A stretch of 64,000 bases of DNA from Erinaceus europaeus (taxonomy: Eukaryota > Chordata > Mammalia > Eulipotyphla > Erinaceidae). The translations under genes and the position numbers were made by a program. Position 1 is the first letter of the stretch, and every line of letters begins with the position of its first letter. Of this stretch, positions 22,980 to 34,164 are shown in pieces. The DNA lies in assembly GCF_950295315.1 (NCBI RefSeq), contig NC_080165.1:2114158-2178157 (forward strand), given 5' to 3'. The notes beneath the pieces were generated by a model, which did not search any database, had not been told where the DNA came from, and worked only from the letters and a program-made list of their open reading frames with translations.

Positions 22980-25900
22980 TTATTCATTTTTTAAATTTTA
23001 TTTATAAAAAGGAAACACAGACAAAACCAGAGGGGTACAACTCCACACAATTCCCACCACCAGATCTCTGTATCCCATCCCCTCCCCTGATAGCTTTCCT
23101 ATTCTCTTTCCTCTGGGAGTATGGACCTAGGGTTATTGTGGGTTGCAGAAGGTGGAAGGTCTGACTTCTGTAATTGCTTCCCCGCTGAACATGGGTGTTG
23201 ACAGGTGGATCCATACTCCCAGCCTGTCTCTCTCTTTCCCTAGTGGGGCAGGGGTCTGGAGAATCAGAGCTTCAGGACACATTGGTGGGGCCGTATGTCC
23301 AGGGAAGTCCAGTTGGCATCATGCTAGCATCTGGAACCTGGTGGCTGAAAAGAGAGTTAATATACAAAACCAAACTGATGATTAATTATAATAATCAAAA
23401 TTTAAATTGTAGACTAGTTATAATAGTGCAGATGAAGAATTGGGGGAGTCTCCATTTTGTAGATAGCTACTAGGCATATTTTAATTATATTCCAAAGAGC
23501 CTGTGGCTATACTAGTTTTTTTTTATTATTTTACCTGAGCCTGAAATCTGATATGCAAGTGGATCCAAGTTATTTTCTGGGCAGATGATGTCATGGCTGG
23601 AAAAAGGACCAGAAAGCTGCATCAGAGAAGAGAGTAGCTCCCAAATATGGGAAAGGTGTATAAATATTGTTGTCTGTAAACCCCATCAATTTGATGAGAT
23701 CTTGGACCCATATTCAGCATAGGAGTCTATGTGACCTCTGCATCCCTGTAGATCTGAGCTCACATTCTGTGGTCATGAGTAGGAACGTTCCAAGCTGCCC
23801 CAATATCAGGACCCATCTTCCTCAGGTGTAGCATAGAGTATGTTGTCCAGCCTCCCTTTGGAGGATGGAACATTCTCTACTGTTGTTGATCCAAGTTGAG
23901 GGCAAGGTCCTATAGTGGCCCACAAAGGGCTTTATTGTGTTGTTCCTGATAGAGATGGCGGTTAACAATGGAGAGAGTGATTTATACAAGGTCTAGGCCC
24001 ATCATGTCTGTTTGGGAATCTCAGGACTCCCTGAATAGGGCCCCAGATGATGGGGTGGTCTGATAGTGACCATCTTCTTCTTCTAGCATTTGCCCTTCTT
24101 CCGTAGCCAGTCAACAGTGTCAGGTGGAGCCTGATGTAAAGTTTCAAGACCTCCTTTGAATCTGGAGAGGTGGCAGTCATTGACTATGTGGGTCATAGTC
24201 TGTCTGTAGCCACAGGGGCAGTTCGGGTCGTCTCTGGCTCCCCAGCGATGGAACATAGCGGCGCACCAGCCATGGCCTGTTCGATAGCGATTGAGGAGGA
24301 CCCAATCATAACGTGCTAGGTCAAAGCCGGGTTGACGCTTGCAGGGGTCTGTGAAGAGGTGTTTGTTCTTTACCTCAGATGATTGCCAACTCTGTTTCCA
24401 AGAGTCTAGAACAGAGAAGTTCAGTATAGGCGTAGGGGACCAGATTGGGTGACGAGACGTCAAGCGTTGGACAGGGTGGGTGAAGATATCCGTGTATATT
24501 GGCAGGTCTGGTCGAGCGTAGATGTGGGAAATGAACTTAGATGATGCCGCATCCCGACGAATATCTGGCGGGGCGATGTTGCTAAGAACTGGCAGCCATG
24601 GGACCGGGGTGGAACAGATGGTTCCAAAATTATCCTCATGGAGGAATATAACTTGGAATCGACCAAGTGGACATGGGGGCTACAGAACCATCCTGGGGCA
24701 CAGTATTTTGCAGTGGAATAGCATAATGCCAGAGAGGATGATCATAGTGTGGAAGCGCTCGTGCCCCATGAGGAGCTGGCCAGTCTTGCAATGATGTGAT
24801 TCCTCGCGCCCACTTTTACTGCATTTTTTATGAGATGTTCGTGAAATGACAGAGTGCGATCGAGAGTAACGCCAAGATAGACTGGCTGGGCTTCATGCCA
24901 GATTCTCGTATTGTGAAGCTGCACATTAAGCTCACGCGAGGCCGAGGCATGGTGTGGATGGAAAACAGATGATACCATTTTTGCAGTGCTAGGGATTAGT
25001 CACCATTTTTTACAGTAATCAGATATCAGAGACATGTCTTTCGTGAGTGTTTCCTTGAGGATGTCAAACTTGGTTGCCTGAGTTGCACAGCAGATGTCAT
25101 AGGCATAGATGAACTTCCTTGAAGAAGTTTCTGGAAGGTCATTGATGTAAATATTAAATAGCATAGGAGCCAGAACAGAGCCCTGGGGGAGGCCACTTGA
25201 GACAAGTCTCCATCTGCTAGACTTGTCACCCAGATGTACCCAGAATCTTCTGTTTTGGAGAAGAAATGATATAGTGTTGGCCACCCATGGAGGCAGGCAT
25301 CTTGAGATCTTGACTAGGAGACCACGGTGCCAGACCGTGTCATAGGCTGCTATGAGATCAACAAAGACAGCACTCATCTTTAAATTCTTCTGGAATCCAT
25401 TTTCAATGTAAGTTGAGAGGGCCAGGACTTGTTCGCAGCTAGATCTTCCTGGGCGGAAACCAGCTTGAGCGGGTGATAGTAATTTCTCTGTAAGAGGAGA
25501 AATATGTGACAGAAGCAGCCTCTCAAGGAGTTTGTAACACACGGAGAGGAGAGAAATTGGTCTATAGCTGGCGGCCAGTGTTGGGTCTTTCTTTGGTTTC
25601 AAAACTGCTATTATCTTCACAGGACACCAAATTTTGGGCATAGTTTCAGATTCCAAGATGTGGGACACGAATGTAGTGAGCCACTTCTTTGCTGTGGGGC
25701 CCAAGTTAAGAATGAGTTCTGGGGTGATGTTATCATAGCCAGCAGCTGTTCCCAGTTTAACCCTCTTCAAAGCGTCTTCCAGTTCAGACAGTGTAAAGGG
25801 AGAGATTTTTGGAGATGGACAAGATAACCGGAAGTGGGATGACCACTCATGGGAAATTTCTCTTTTCCATACTGGGTCGATCTTAGCACATCCAACTTGA

Positions 25901-26935
25901 GTTAGGTGACTGGCCACTGAGTTTGGAGATACGGGACGATGGGAGATGGGAGGGGGTTGGCTACCGGCACCGACTCATCATACTGCTTTAGTAGTTGCTT
26001 GCATTCAGCATCAAGGCAAGGCATATAGTTAGCACGTCTCCCACGAGGAATGGCTTGGGAAGCTGCTTTGAAGATGGCTTGGCGGAAGCGCCTGTAGGAA
26101 TCTTCAGAGGGGATAGAGTTAATTGGAATTGCAGGAATAGATTTGTTGGTAAGATCACTGAACAGAGGCCAGTTTGCCTTCCAAAAGTTCCATCTTAGTT
26201 TCTCTGAGCACAGAATCAGTGGGAGCTGGAGACCAATGTGGATGATAGCTGGGCGGTGATGACTGTGCGGGAAGATCTTGAGAACTTGTCTCGTAGTGGG
26301 AAAGGCTTGGCCGTCATTGACTGTGCTAATCCAGCACAGGTCGGGTGACGAGTCTTTATTCCATCTAACACTGTGAAAAGAGCCTGGCTGTTTGGGATCG
26401 TATAATAGGGAGAGGTCATTCGCTGAAGCCCAGTCGGCTAAGATAGAGCCGTCAGCACGAGTGGAGGAATATCCCCAGTCTTGGTGATGACTATTAAAGT
26501 CTCCAACATAAACGGCTGGGTGATTCGAGCTAGGCAAGACCTCGTTATCCCATGAGGCACTGGGAGGCTTATATACGTTGACGAGCTGAATAGTTCCAAT
26601 AATAATGGAGTTGTAGAAGAGGCCGTATGGTAAACGTCCGCAAGATACGATTTAGCGTAGATGGCTTGGCCGTGTTTAGGATGGAGATTATAGCATATTA
26701 AATCAAATCCACTGATGGTGAATCGAGCAGCTTCATCGACTGCTATATGTGTTTCTTGTAGGCAAATAACATCTGCCTGATGCTGTATCGCCAATTGACC
26801 AATAAGAACGCATTTGGCAAAGGACAGCCCCTCAACATTAAGTTGGAGGACTCGAAGAGCAGGACTAACAGCTTGAAAGCTGTCAGGAGCTGCTTGTTGC
26901 TGGCTTTGAAAGTGACTGAGATCCATGTGGATTCA
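22980..26935 (-). mobile_element. EN-RT LINE (Jockey/CR1/I-type), nearly complete, with HR as 3' UTR
   Basis: A roughly 3.95-kb non-LTR retrotransposon on the minus strand. It has a single broken reading frame of about 945 codons (26926 to 24083), coding in order for an apurinic-type endonuclease, a reverse transcriptase and a Cys-rich C-terminus. The stop codon is at 24085-24083. Directly after it a full-length HR copy (24080 to about 22980) serves as the 3' UTR. It ends in the 3' terminus common to all HR copies (GTTTCCTTTTTATAAATAAA on the minus strand). The domain order and motifs differ from L1 and from BovB/RTE. I see no clear target duplication. That the HR is its own 3' UTR is inference from the junction and from the shared 3' ends. 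Confidence 0.8.
24083..26926 (-). pseudogene. EN-RT LINE polyprotein: endonuclease, reverse transcriptase, Cys-rich tail; broken
   Basis: Endonuclease (26926-25930): VLQLNVEGLSFAKC, ADVICLQETHI, then in a second frame VYVGDFNSHHQDWGY and SSPDLCWIS, the metal-binding and catalytic blocks of the APE family. Reverse transcriptase (25917-25003, 305 codons open): GTAAGYDNITPE at 56-67, SYRPISLLSV, AGFRPGRSSCEQVL, the first catalytic Asp in FVDLIAAYDTVW (Asp187) and GLPQGSVLAP at 242-251. The YADD box at 271-274 reads YAYD, so one catalytic Asp is lost (codon TAT at 25101-25099). A TGA at 25002-25000 stops the frame, which reopens in the same frame with PVYLGVTLDRTLSFHEHL. The C-terminus (24463-24083) has LNRYRTGHGWCAAMF, then CPCGYRQTMTHIVNDC and a natural stop. 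Frameshifts lie near 26615, 25920, 24745 and 24500-24600. This RT class is common in invertebrates and some fishes; its presence in a mammal is unusual. Confidence 0.9.
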
Positions 26936-27044
26936 GTTGACTAGGAAGGATCATCAGTTTCCCAATGAATGGGTACTCACTGGATGCACCACGGGAAGGT
27001 TGATCCAATGCATCCCATGCATGTTATTGGATCGAATGCATGCT

Positions 27045-27212
27045 ATTAGATAAAACAGAGGAACTCGAGAGAGGAGAGGGGAATAGAGAGGGGTAGAGAA
27101 GATAGACACCTGAATACCTGTTTCACTGATTTTGTAGCATCTCCCCTACAGGTGGGGACTGGGGTCTGGAACCCAGGTTCTTAAGATTAATTGAGTGTAC
27201 CACCACCTGGCA
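27045..27212 (-). mobile_element. SINE, antisense, tail missing
   Basis: GAGAGAGGAGAGGGGAATAG body, CCCCTACAGGTGGGGAC, GGAACCCAGGTTCTT and head GTGTACCACCACCTGGC. It abuts the 5' side of the EN-RT LINE. Confidence 0.8.
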
Positions 27213-27521
27213 CCCATAAATGTAATTTAGTCTTTCTTTTATATAAAACTAAGAAATAAAAATCTCTAACATAAGCAAAGTGGCTGTTTTGGCTATGTAC
27301 TATAAGCTTCATGTGAAAACAAGAGAGTAAATTCTTAGACCTACTAAGTTAGAAACTGGTGAGCAGGACATAGAATCTATTTTAATGAGAACTCCAGTTG
27401 AATTTTCTACTTACTAAAGTTTGAGGATTCCTGCTTTTATTTATTCCACAATGTTCACTTAATTATCTAATTCAGGCTATCATTAGTTTTCTAGGCTAAG
27501 TTAGGTGAGCAAATTCTTATA

Positions 27522-27812
27522 CCACTTTTTTTCTTTGCCTCTAGGGTTATAGCAGTATTATGGTGCCTGTACTATGAACACACTGCTCCCATGGCCATTT
27601 TTTTCTATTTTTATTTATTTTTTTATAGGACAGTGAGAAATAGAGAGTAGAGGGGAAGATAGAGAGGGGAAGAGAAAGATAGACACCTGCAGACCTGCTT
27701 CACCACTTGTGAAGCGACTCCCCTACTGATGGGGAGTTGGGGGATCAAATCAGGATCTTTGCATTTCATACTACTTGTGTTTAACCTAGTACGCCACCCT
27801 CCCAGTTCTCTA
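27522..27812 (-). mobile_element. SINE (long form), antisense
   Basis: 3' module TTTGCCTCTAGGGTTATAGC, TATAGGACAGTGAGAAATAG body, CACCTGCAGACCTGCTTCACC and a degraded head (GTACGCCACCCTCCC). Confidence 0.85.
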
Positions 27813-27814
27813 TA

Positions 27815-28640
27815 TGTTACATGTTTAAGGTTAATTTTAAAAGAAATGTAATAAAAGGTCATGAAATTTCATCACTAAAATCCAAGTATTGCTCAAGGTA
27901 GTAACATAGAAAAAAAAATTCAGGCACAAATCATCTACTCAATAAAGTTATTATTCAAATATGAGAAATTAAACATACAAAAAGTAGAGAAAGTTGTCCC
28001 CCAGCAAGAGCTGCTAAAAGGAGCAAGCAGCACAAGTCCTTGGGCCCTGGTTAGAGATGCTCACTGCATTGTAATTGGGCTGTTTGGGTCTTCCTGCTTT
28101 GTTTCTGTGGGCCTGTGTCTATGTAAACTTCCCTTTACTGTTCTTACAGCAGGCCAAAGGACCTGAGAGAGCCTCTCTGCATTTCCATCCTTCACTAGGT
28201 CATTTTAACTTTCCTTTATAAATTCTTCACTGACCAGCATATCATTCATAAGCACTTAGTCTCCATATTTCATAAGTTTTACATACTGCAGTTGCATTCT
28301 AATCTCACTTCGTCTTCACCCGAAAAGTCAGTGTTTACGACTTCAATCTTCATTAGCCAAACTAAATATCACAATAGCCCAACTAAACAATACAACATCA
28401 GAATTAAAAAACAAAACAGCTGAACAAAGTAGCACAATAAACCCAGTAAAAGGTGCAGCAGCTGAACAAAGACATACAATAGCTGCTCAAAAGGATACAA
28501 GAATATAATTGATCATATAAAATACATGCAATCATGCAAAAATATTACCAGCTTTTTTATGTAGACATATCGGACAACCTAAATAAAATGTTGCATTTTT
28601 AGAGGTTTACCTCCTGCCAAGAATGACATAAGGCAGCTAC
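27815..28640. other. Unclassified stretch
   Basis: No gene recognised. The motif CAGCTGAACAAAG recurs near 28417 and 28462, suggesting a decayed repeat. Confidence 0.4.
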
Positions 28641-28661
28641 ACAGCAGGATCAGCTGTGTTT

Positions 28662-28723
28662 CTCTCCTCTCCTCTCCTCTCCTCTCCTCTCCTCTCCTCT
28701 CCTCTCCTCTCCTCTCCTCTCCT
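28662..28723 (+). repeat. (CTCTC)n microsatellite
   Basis: An uninterrupted run of the 5-bp unit CTCTC, about 12 copies. It is followed by the probable L1 leader. Confidence 0.95.
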
Positions 28724-29284
28724 GGGTCAACAAGATCTAGCAAAGGAAATCACCAGGGACCACAACCAGACAGGACTAGAAAGACTTTGGGAACCCACCA
28801 AATCACTATGAGTGGTAACACATGTATCTCTTGGACAGAGAGGAGCCTAAGGAGAGAATTCTGGGGCTAAAGCCCATATCAACTCCTGAGTGGCTGGTAG
28901 CATTCTGGCAGTTTACTGGCTAAGGCACCACCTCCAGTCTGTTTTGCCAACAAAAAGTCTGATGAAGGGAGGAGAAGATTCCCCCAAGACTCACCAAATA
29001 CAACTATGAGTCTCCATTGCTACTACCCTTAGAGGCTGGAGCAGCAGGGGAAGACCCCGTGCTAACATTGAGGGAAGGGGAAGAACTGACCAGGAAACTC
29101 AGCAGAATATCTACACCCCTGTGGCCCACCGATGTGACTGTATAATGAGAGCCTTTCCACATTGTTCTCCTGATGAGCACATGGCAAATAATTGTCTATG
29201 AACATAGAGACTGTAAATGGGAATTGATTAGAAACTCAGAGTGCCCAACAGTGCTGCCCAGATGGCAGAGAAGCTGAATAGAGC

Positions 29285-29351
29285 CAGGAGCTTTGGATCC
29301 TTGAGGTGTGAGAGTCTCTTTGCATAACCAATGTATTATCTCTCCCCCACA
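29285..29351 (-). mobile_element. SINE-C head fragment, antisense
   Basis: GTGAGAGTCTCTTTGCATAA followed by CCAATGTATTATCTC matches the 5' head of SINE-C at 38600-38650. Confidence 0.6.
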
Positions 29352-29357
29352 CTGCTT

Positions 29358-29608
29358 TATTAATTTTATTGTTATTTTTATTGTTATTTTTATTGTTATT
29401 TTTATTATGTCATCATTGTTGGATGGGACAGAGAGAAATGGAGAGAAGAGGGGAAGACAGGGAGAAAGACACCTGAAGACATGCTTCACCGCTTGTGAAG
29501 CAACTCCCCTGAAGGTGGGAAGCTGGGGGCTCAAACCAGGATCCTTATGCGAGTCCTGGCACTTTGCGCCACCAGCTCTTAGCCTGCTGCACTACTGATC
29601 GACTCCCC
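29358..29608 (-). mobile_element. SINE-A, antisense
   Basis: Repeated TTATTTTTATTG tail, GGACAGAGAGAAATGGAGAG body and GACTCCCC end. A 10-bp target duplication, CTGCTTTATT, lies at 29352-29361 and 29609-29618. Confidence 0.9.
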
Positions 29609-29959
29609 CTGCTTTATTTTTTAATCTGGAGAGTGAGATTAAACTAAGAAGCTTACTTAGAGGTAAAAACCCCCAGGCTACCATAGACCACAGGGAAGAA
29701 AAAGAACAGAAGACTTTAACAGCCACTGTGCTTCCACTCAGGGATTGATATAATATAGCAACAATTAATTTCCACAACTATGAAGTCTTTAAGTACCTTA
29801 CTTAGAAACAAGTCAATCCAGGCAAGAGCGATCAGCAATTTGAAAAGTTCTAAGGGAGAAACCTCATAAAATACTATATAGATTATTAATAAGAAGAAAT
29901 ATTGGAGAAATGGTATAGGTAAAAAGTCCAACTAAAAGCCCCCCAAAGTTTGAATCACA

Positions 29960-31000
29960 GAATAATGAGGTCAGCATCTAAATGCTAGTTAAGGAAATAG
30001 TCACAGGAGTGAGTAAAGAAATTGAAAGAATTGTCATTAGAAATGCAGAAACAACAAACATGACTCTGGAAGATAACACTAATTATCTCAAGGTTATTAA
30101 AGAGCTGAAAGCTGAAATAGCTGAGCTAAGAGCACTGCTGGCTAAACAAGCTAAAACAGTTTCAGAACAGGGTGACAAAATAGATGAACTATAGAAAACA
30201 GCAGAGGGGAGAGAAAATAGACTAAATGAGGCTGAAAACAGAAATTAGCAAGATTGAGGATGAATCAGAGACAACTAAGGAAGAAGTAAGAGATCTCAAA
30301 AAGAGATTAAGAGATACTTAAAAGAACAGAGGAATATAAGATGACTTCAAATGAAAAAAATACATATATTACTGACATACCAGAGGAAGAGAGAGGAGGG
30401 AAAGAAATCATTCTATAGGAAGTAATAACTAAGAACTTTTCTAGTACAGATGACATAAAAGACATAAAGATTCAAGAATTCCAGAGGATCCCAAACAGAA
30501 TTAACCCAGACTTAAATACCCCCAAGAAACATCATATTTAGAATGAAATAGAATAAGGATAAATAAAAGATCCTTTAACAATGACTGGTGAAAAGATCCC
30601 AGTTCGAGTCCCTGGATCACCACCTGCAGGGTAGTTGCTCCACAAGATGTTAAGCAGGTCTGCTGGTATCTATCTTTCTCTCCCCCTCTCCATCTTACCC
30701 TCCTCTCTGCATTTTTCTCTGTCCTATCTAGCAAAGATTGCATAAATAACAACAACAATAATAACTACAACAATAAAAAAGCACAACAAAAGGGAAAAAA
30801 TAAATGTTAAAGAAAAGATAGGATCCTAAAGGCTGCAAGAGAGAAACAAAGAGTCACCTACAAAGGAAAACTCATAAGGCTAGCACTACAGGTCAGAAGA
30901 GAATGGCAAGATGTCTATAGAGTGCTCAATGAGAAATAATATGAACCAAGACTACTGTATCCTGATAGACTGTCATTCAGACTAGATGGAGGCATAAAAA
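29960..31000 (+). pseudogene. L1 ORF1, broken
   Basis: The first 70 codons of an open frame (29982-30194) form a coiled coil: ETTNMTLEDNTNYLKVIKEL, then AEIAELRALLAKQAKT. After stops the coil continues as NEAENRISKIEDESETTKEE. The later RNA-binding region (IQEFQRIPNRINPD; AARERQRVTYKGKLIR-like) is split by a SINE-A at 30575-30815. L1 ORF1 makes a trimeric RNA-binding chaperone. This copy cannot. Confidence 0.8.
30575..30815 (+). mobile_element. SINE-A, sense, head truncated
   Basis: Begins just before CCAGTTCGAGTCCCTGG (B box). It has the ACCTGCAGGGTAGTTGC block, a CT-rich body and an AACAACAACAATAATAAC tail. It sits inside L1 ORF1. Confidence 0.85.
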
Positions 31001-31059
31001 AACTATAAACAGTCAGACCACCATAAATATGCCATATATCATAACACTATAAAAATCTA

Positions 31060-31490
31060 CAAGAATTGCGTTCAAATAGCTTCAATCTTTGATTTCAATA
31101 AATGGAATACACATTTTACTCAAGACCACATGGGTCATCCTCAAGGATAGACCATGTGTTAAGCCACAAAGATAGTATCAGCAAATTCAAGAGCATTGAA
31201 ACCATCCCAAATATCCTCTCAGACCACAGAGGAATTAAACTAATACTTAAAAATAAACATAAGATTAGTAATAGTCCCAAAATGTGGAAGCTAAACAGTA
31301 CATTACTTCACAACTGCTGGGTCAAAGAGGAAATAAAAGACGAAATTAAAATGTTTCAGGAGTTCAATGAAAATGAAGACACAAGCTATCAAAATAGCTG
31401 GGACACAACAAAGGCAGTTCTGAGAGGGATGTTCATAGCCATACAAGCATAAATTAGGAAACAAGAAAAAGCAGAAATAAACAACCTAGG
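31060..31490 (+). pseudogene. L1 ORF2 endonuclease C-terminus, fragment
   Basis: Open frame from 31102 encodes [20 protein letters not shown] (the SRIDH motif of the L1 endonuclease), then [13 protein letters not shown] and the linker [17 protein letters not shown]. The N-terminal half of the endonuclease is deleted, and the frame ends at a TAA at 31450. L1 sequence stops at about 31490, where HR begins. Confidence 0.9.
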
Positions 31491-31803
31491 TCCATGATTG
31501 TTCAACAATTTGTTTGGCTTTGTATATTAACTCTCTTTTCAGCCACCAGGTTCCAGATGCTAGCAGGATGTGACCAGAGTTTCCTGGACAGACAACCCCA
31601 CCAATGTACCTTGGAGCTCTGCCTCCCCAGAGCCCTTCCCCACTAGGGGAAGAGAGAGACAGGCTGGGAATATGGGTTGTTCTGTCAACACCCATGTTCA
31701 GATGGGAAAAATTTACAGAAGCCAGACCTTCAACCTTCTATATCCCACAATGATCTTGGGTCCATACTTCCAGAGGGTTGAAGAACAGGGAACATTATCA
31801 GTC
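31490..31803 (+). mobile_element. HR segment between two L1 pieces
   Basis: Plus-sense HR from TCCATGATTGTTCAACAATT through CAGCCACCAGGTTCCAGATG and GGTCCATACTTCCAGAGGG. It stops at GGAACATTATCA, lacking the last ~110 bp of HR. It starts at nearly the same HR position as the L1-II/HR junction at 14850. Confidence 0.85.
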
Positions 31804-32830
31804 GGACTACATAAAATTAAAAAGCTTCTTCACAGCAAAAGAAACCACTACCCAAACCAAGAGACCCCTCACAGAATGGGAGAAGATCTTTACATGCCAT
31901 ACATGAGACAAGAGTTTAATAACCAACATATATAAAGAGCTTGCCAAACTCAATAACAATACAACAAATAACCCCATCCAAAAATGGGGGGAGGACATGG
32001 ACAGAATATTCACCACAGAAGAGATCCAAAAGGCCAAGAAACACATGAAAAAATGCTCCAAGTCTCTGATTGTCAGAGAAATGCTAAGAAAGACAACAAC
32101 AAGATACCACCTCACTCCTGTGAGAATGTCATACATCAGAAAAGGTAACAGCAGCAAATGCTGGAGAGGGTGTGGAGTCAAAGGAACCCTCCTGCACTGC
32201 TGGTGGGGATGTCATTTGGTCCAACCTCTGTGGAGAACAATCTGGAGAAAACTCAGAAGGCTAGACATGGACCTACTCTATGATCCTGCAATTCCTCTCC
32301 TGGGGATATATCCTAAGGAACCCAACATATCCATCCCAAAAGATCTGTGTACACATATGTTCTTGGCAGCACAATTTGTAATAGCCAAAACCTGGAAACA
32401 ACCCAGGTGTCCAACAACGGATGAGTGGCTGAGCAAGTCCTGGTCTATATACACAATGGAATACTACTCAGCTATAAAAAAGGGTGGCTTCATCATTTTC
32501 AGCCAATCTTGGATGGACCTTGAAAAAATCATGTTGAGTGAAATAAGTCAGAAACAGAAGGATGAATATGGAATGATCTCACTCTCAGGCAAAAGTTGAA
32601 AAACAAGATCAGAAAAGAAAACAGAAGTAGAACCTGAACTGTAATTGGTGTATTGCACCAAAGTAAAAGACTCTGGGTTGGGTGGGTGGGGAGTATACAG
32701 GTCCAGGAAGGATTCAGAGAACCTAGTGGAGGTTGTATTGTTATATGGGAAACTGGGGAATGTTATGCATGTACAAACTATTGTACTTACTGTTGAATGT
32801 AAAACATTAATTCCCCAATTAAAAAAATAA
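31804..32830 (+). pseudogene. L1-I ORF2 C-terminus with 3' UTR
   Basis: Encodes [26 protein letters not shown], then after a frameshift the open frame 31997-32599: [52 protein letters not shown] and [13 protein letters not shown], ending at TGA 32597-32599. The short L1-I 3' UTR follows to about 32830. A 5'-truncated copy about as young as that at 20816-22925. Confidence 0.95.
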
Positions 32831-32849
32831 AACAATAAAATTTTTAAAA

Positions 32850-33460
32850 AATGTTCCAAGTCTTTGGTTGTCAGAGAAATGCAAATAAAGACACAATGAG
32901 ATACCACTTCACTCCTGTGAGAATGCCACACATTAGAAAAGGTAGCAGCAGTAAATGCTTGAGAGATTATTGGGACAAAGGAACCCTCCTGCCCTGCTGG
33001 TAGGAATGTAAATTTACCCAACCCCTGTGAAAAGCAGTCTGGAGAACTCTCAGAAGGCCAGAAGTGGACCTGTCCTATACCCCTGCAATTCTTCTCCTGG
33101 GGATAGATCCTAAGGAACCCAACACACCCATCCAAAAAGATACGTGTACACCTATGTTCATAGCAGCACAGTTTGTAATAGCTAAAACCTGGAAAGAACC
33201 CAGGTGTCCAACAACAGATGAGTGGCTGAGTAAGATGTCATATATATATAATATTTAGCTGTTAAAAATGGTGATTTCACTATTTTCAGCCCATCTTGAA
33301 TGGAGCTTGAAGAAATAATGCTAAGTGAAATAAGTTAGAAACAAAACGGATGAATATGGGATGATCTCACTCTCAGGCAGAAGTTGAAAACCAAGATCAG
33401 AAGTGAAGACACAAGTATAATTTGAACTGAATTTGTTGTACTGCACCAAAGTAAAAGACT
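32850..33460 (+). pseudogene. Older L1 ORF2 C-terminus
   Basis: A third, more decayed L1 end: CSKSLVVREMQIKT, then MDLSYTPAILLLGIDPKEPN (33064 onward) and [19 protein letters not shown], with a deletion near 33240. Part of a 3' UTR follows. A short (TCTA)n run is at 33475-33500. Confidence 0.9.
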
Positions 33461-33726
33461 TTGTATCATCTGTCTGTCTATAATCTATCTATCTATCTAA
33501 TTATCATCTTAGATAATAATTGTGATAAAATGTCTTTAAAAACCTTAACATAAGTCAAGAAAGATGAAATTCTCTATCAAACACTTGTTAGTTGATAGCT
33601 GTCCCAAAAGAGTTATTTGTTCCTTTGATTTTTCCTGATTTTGAATTATTTCTATCTTTTTATTGCCATAGGATATATTGCTGAGAGTTTGTGTTGCAGG
33701 TTGAATCTACCATTCTCTGTGGCATC

Positions 33727-33930
33727 ATTTTCTTTTCTTTTTTTGATAGAGGCAAAGCAGAAAATTGAGAGAAAAGAGATAATAGAGATGGAGAAAGAGA
33801 AACACTTACAGCCCTGCTTCACCACATGTGAAACTTCCCCTTGCAAGTGGGGACCAGCTGCTTGAAGCTGTGTCCTTGCACATGGTGTCCTGTGGCCTCT
33901 AAAGGGTGTACTATCCCTTGACTTCTAAAT
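33727..33930 (-). mobile_element. SINE-B, antisense, diverged
   Basis: TGATAGAGGCAAAGCAGAAAA body, CAGCCCTGCTTCACCACATG, CAAGTGGGGACCAGC and a degenerate head. Confidence 0.8.
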
Positions 33931-34164
33931 CGTTTTTATCTTGTAGAATTCTTCCTCAATAAAAAACACTATTCTATCCAAAATATAGGAACTTTGCATT
34001 GCTTTGACTTATGTGGAAGAATGATCTGTTGAAAGATGCATTCTTGAGCTCAGCCCCCACCCCTCTAACATCTCTTTCACTCTCTTATGAGAGAGACACA
34101 GAGAGAGAGAGATTTATAAGCTCAGTTATTTCTGGAATTGCTTCATTTTTAAATGAGTCCTGGT

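Larger units (their letters stand above)
28724..29960 (+). mobile_element. Probable L1 5' leader, with SINE insertions
   Basis: Non-coding sequence lying directly upstream of a decayed L1 ORF1 and in the same orientation, interrupted by a SINE-C piece (29285-29351) and a SINE-A (29358-29606). Its position suggests an L1 5' UTR. No second copy in the window is similar enough to prove it. Confidence 0.4.

Noticed and set aside
22980..24080. HR considered as an LTR or DNA transposon
   Set aside because: Copies share one 3' end but have ragged 5' ends and no terminal inverted repeats or consistent TG/CA ends, which fits LINE-type retroposition better.
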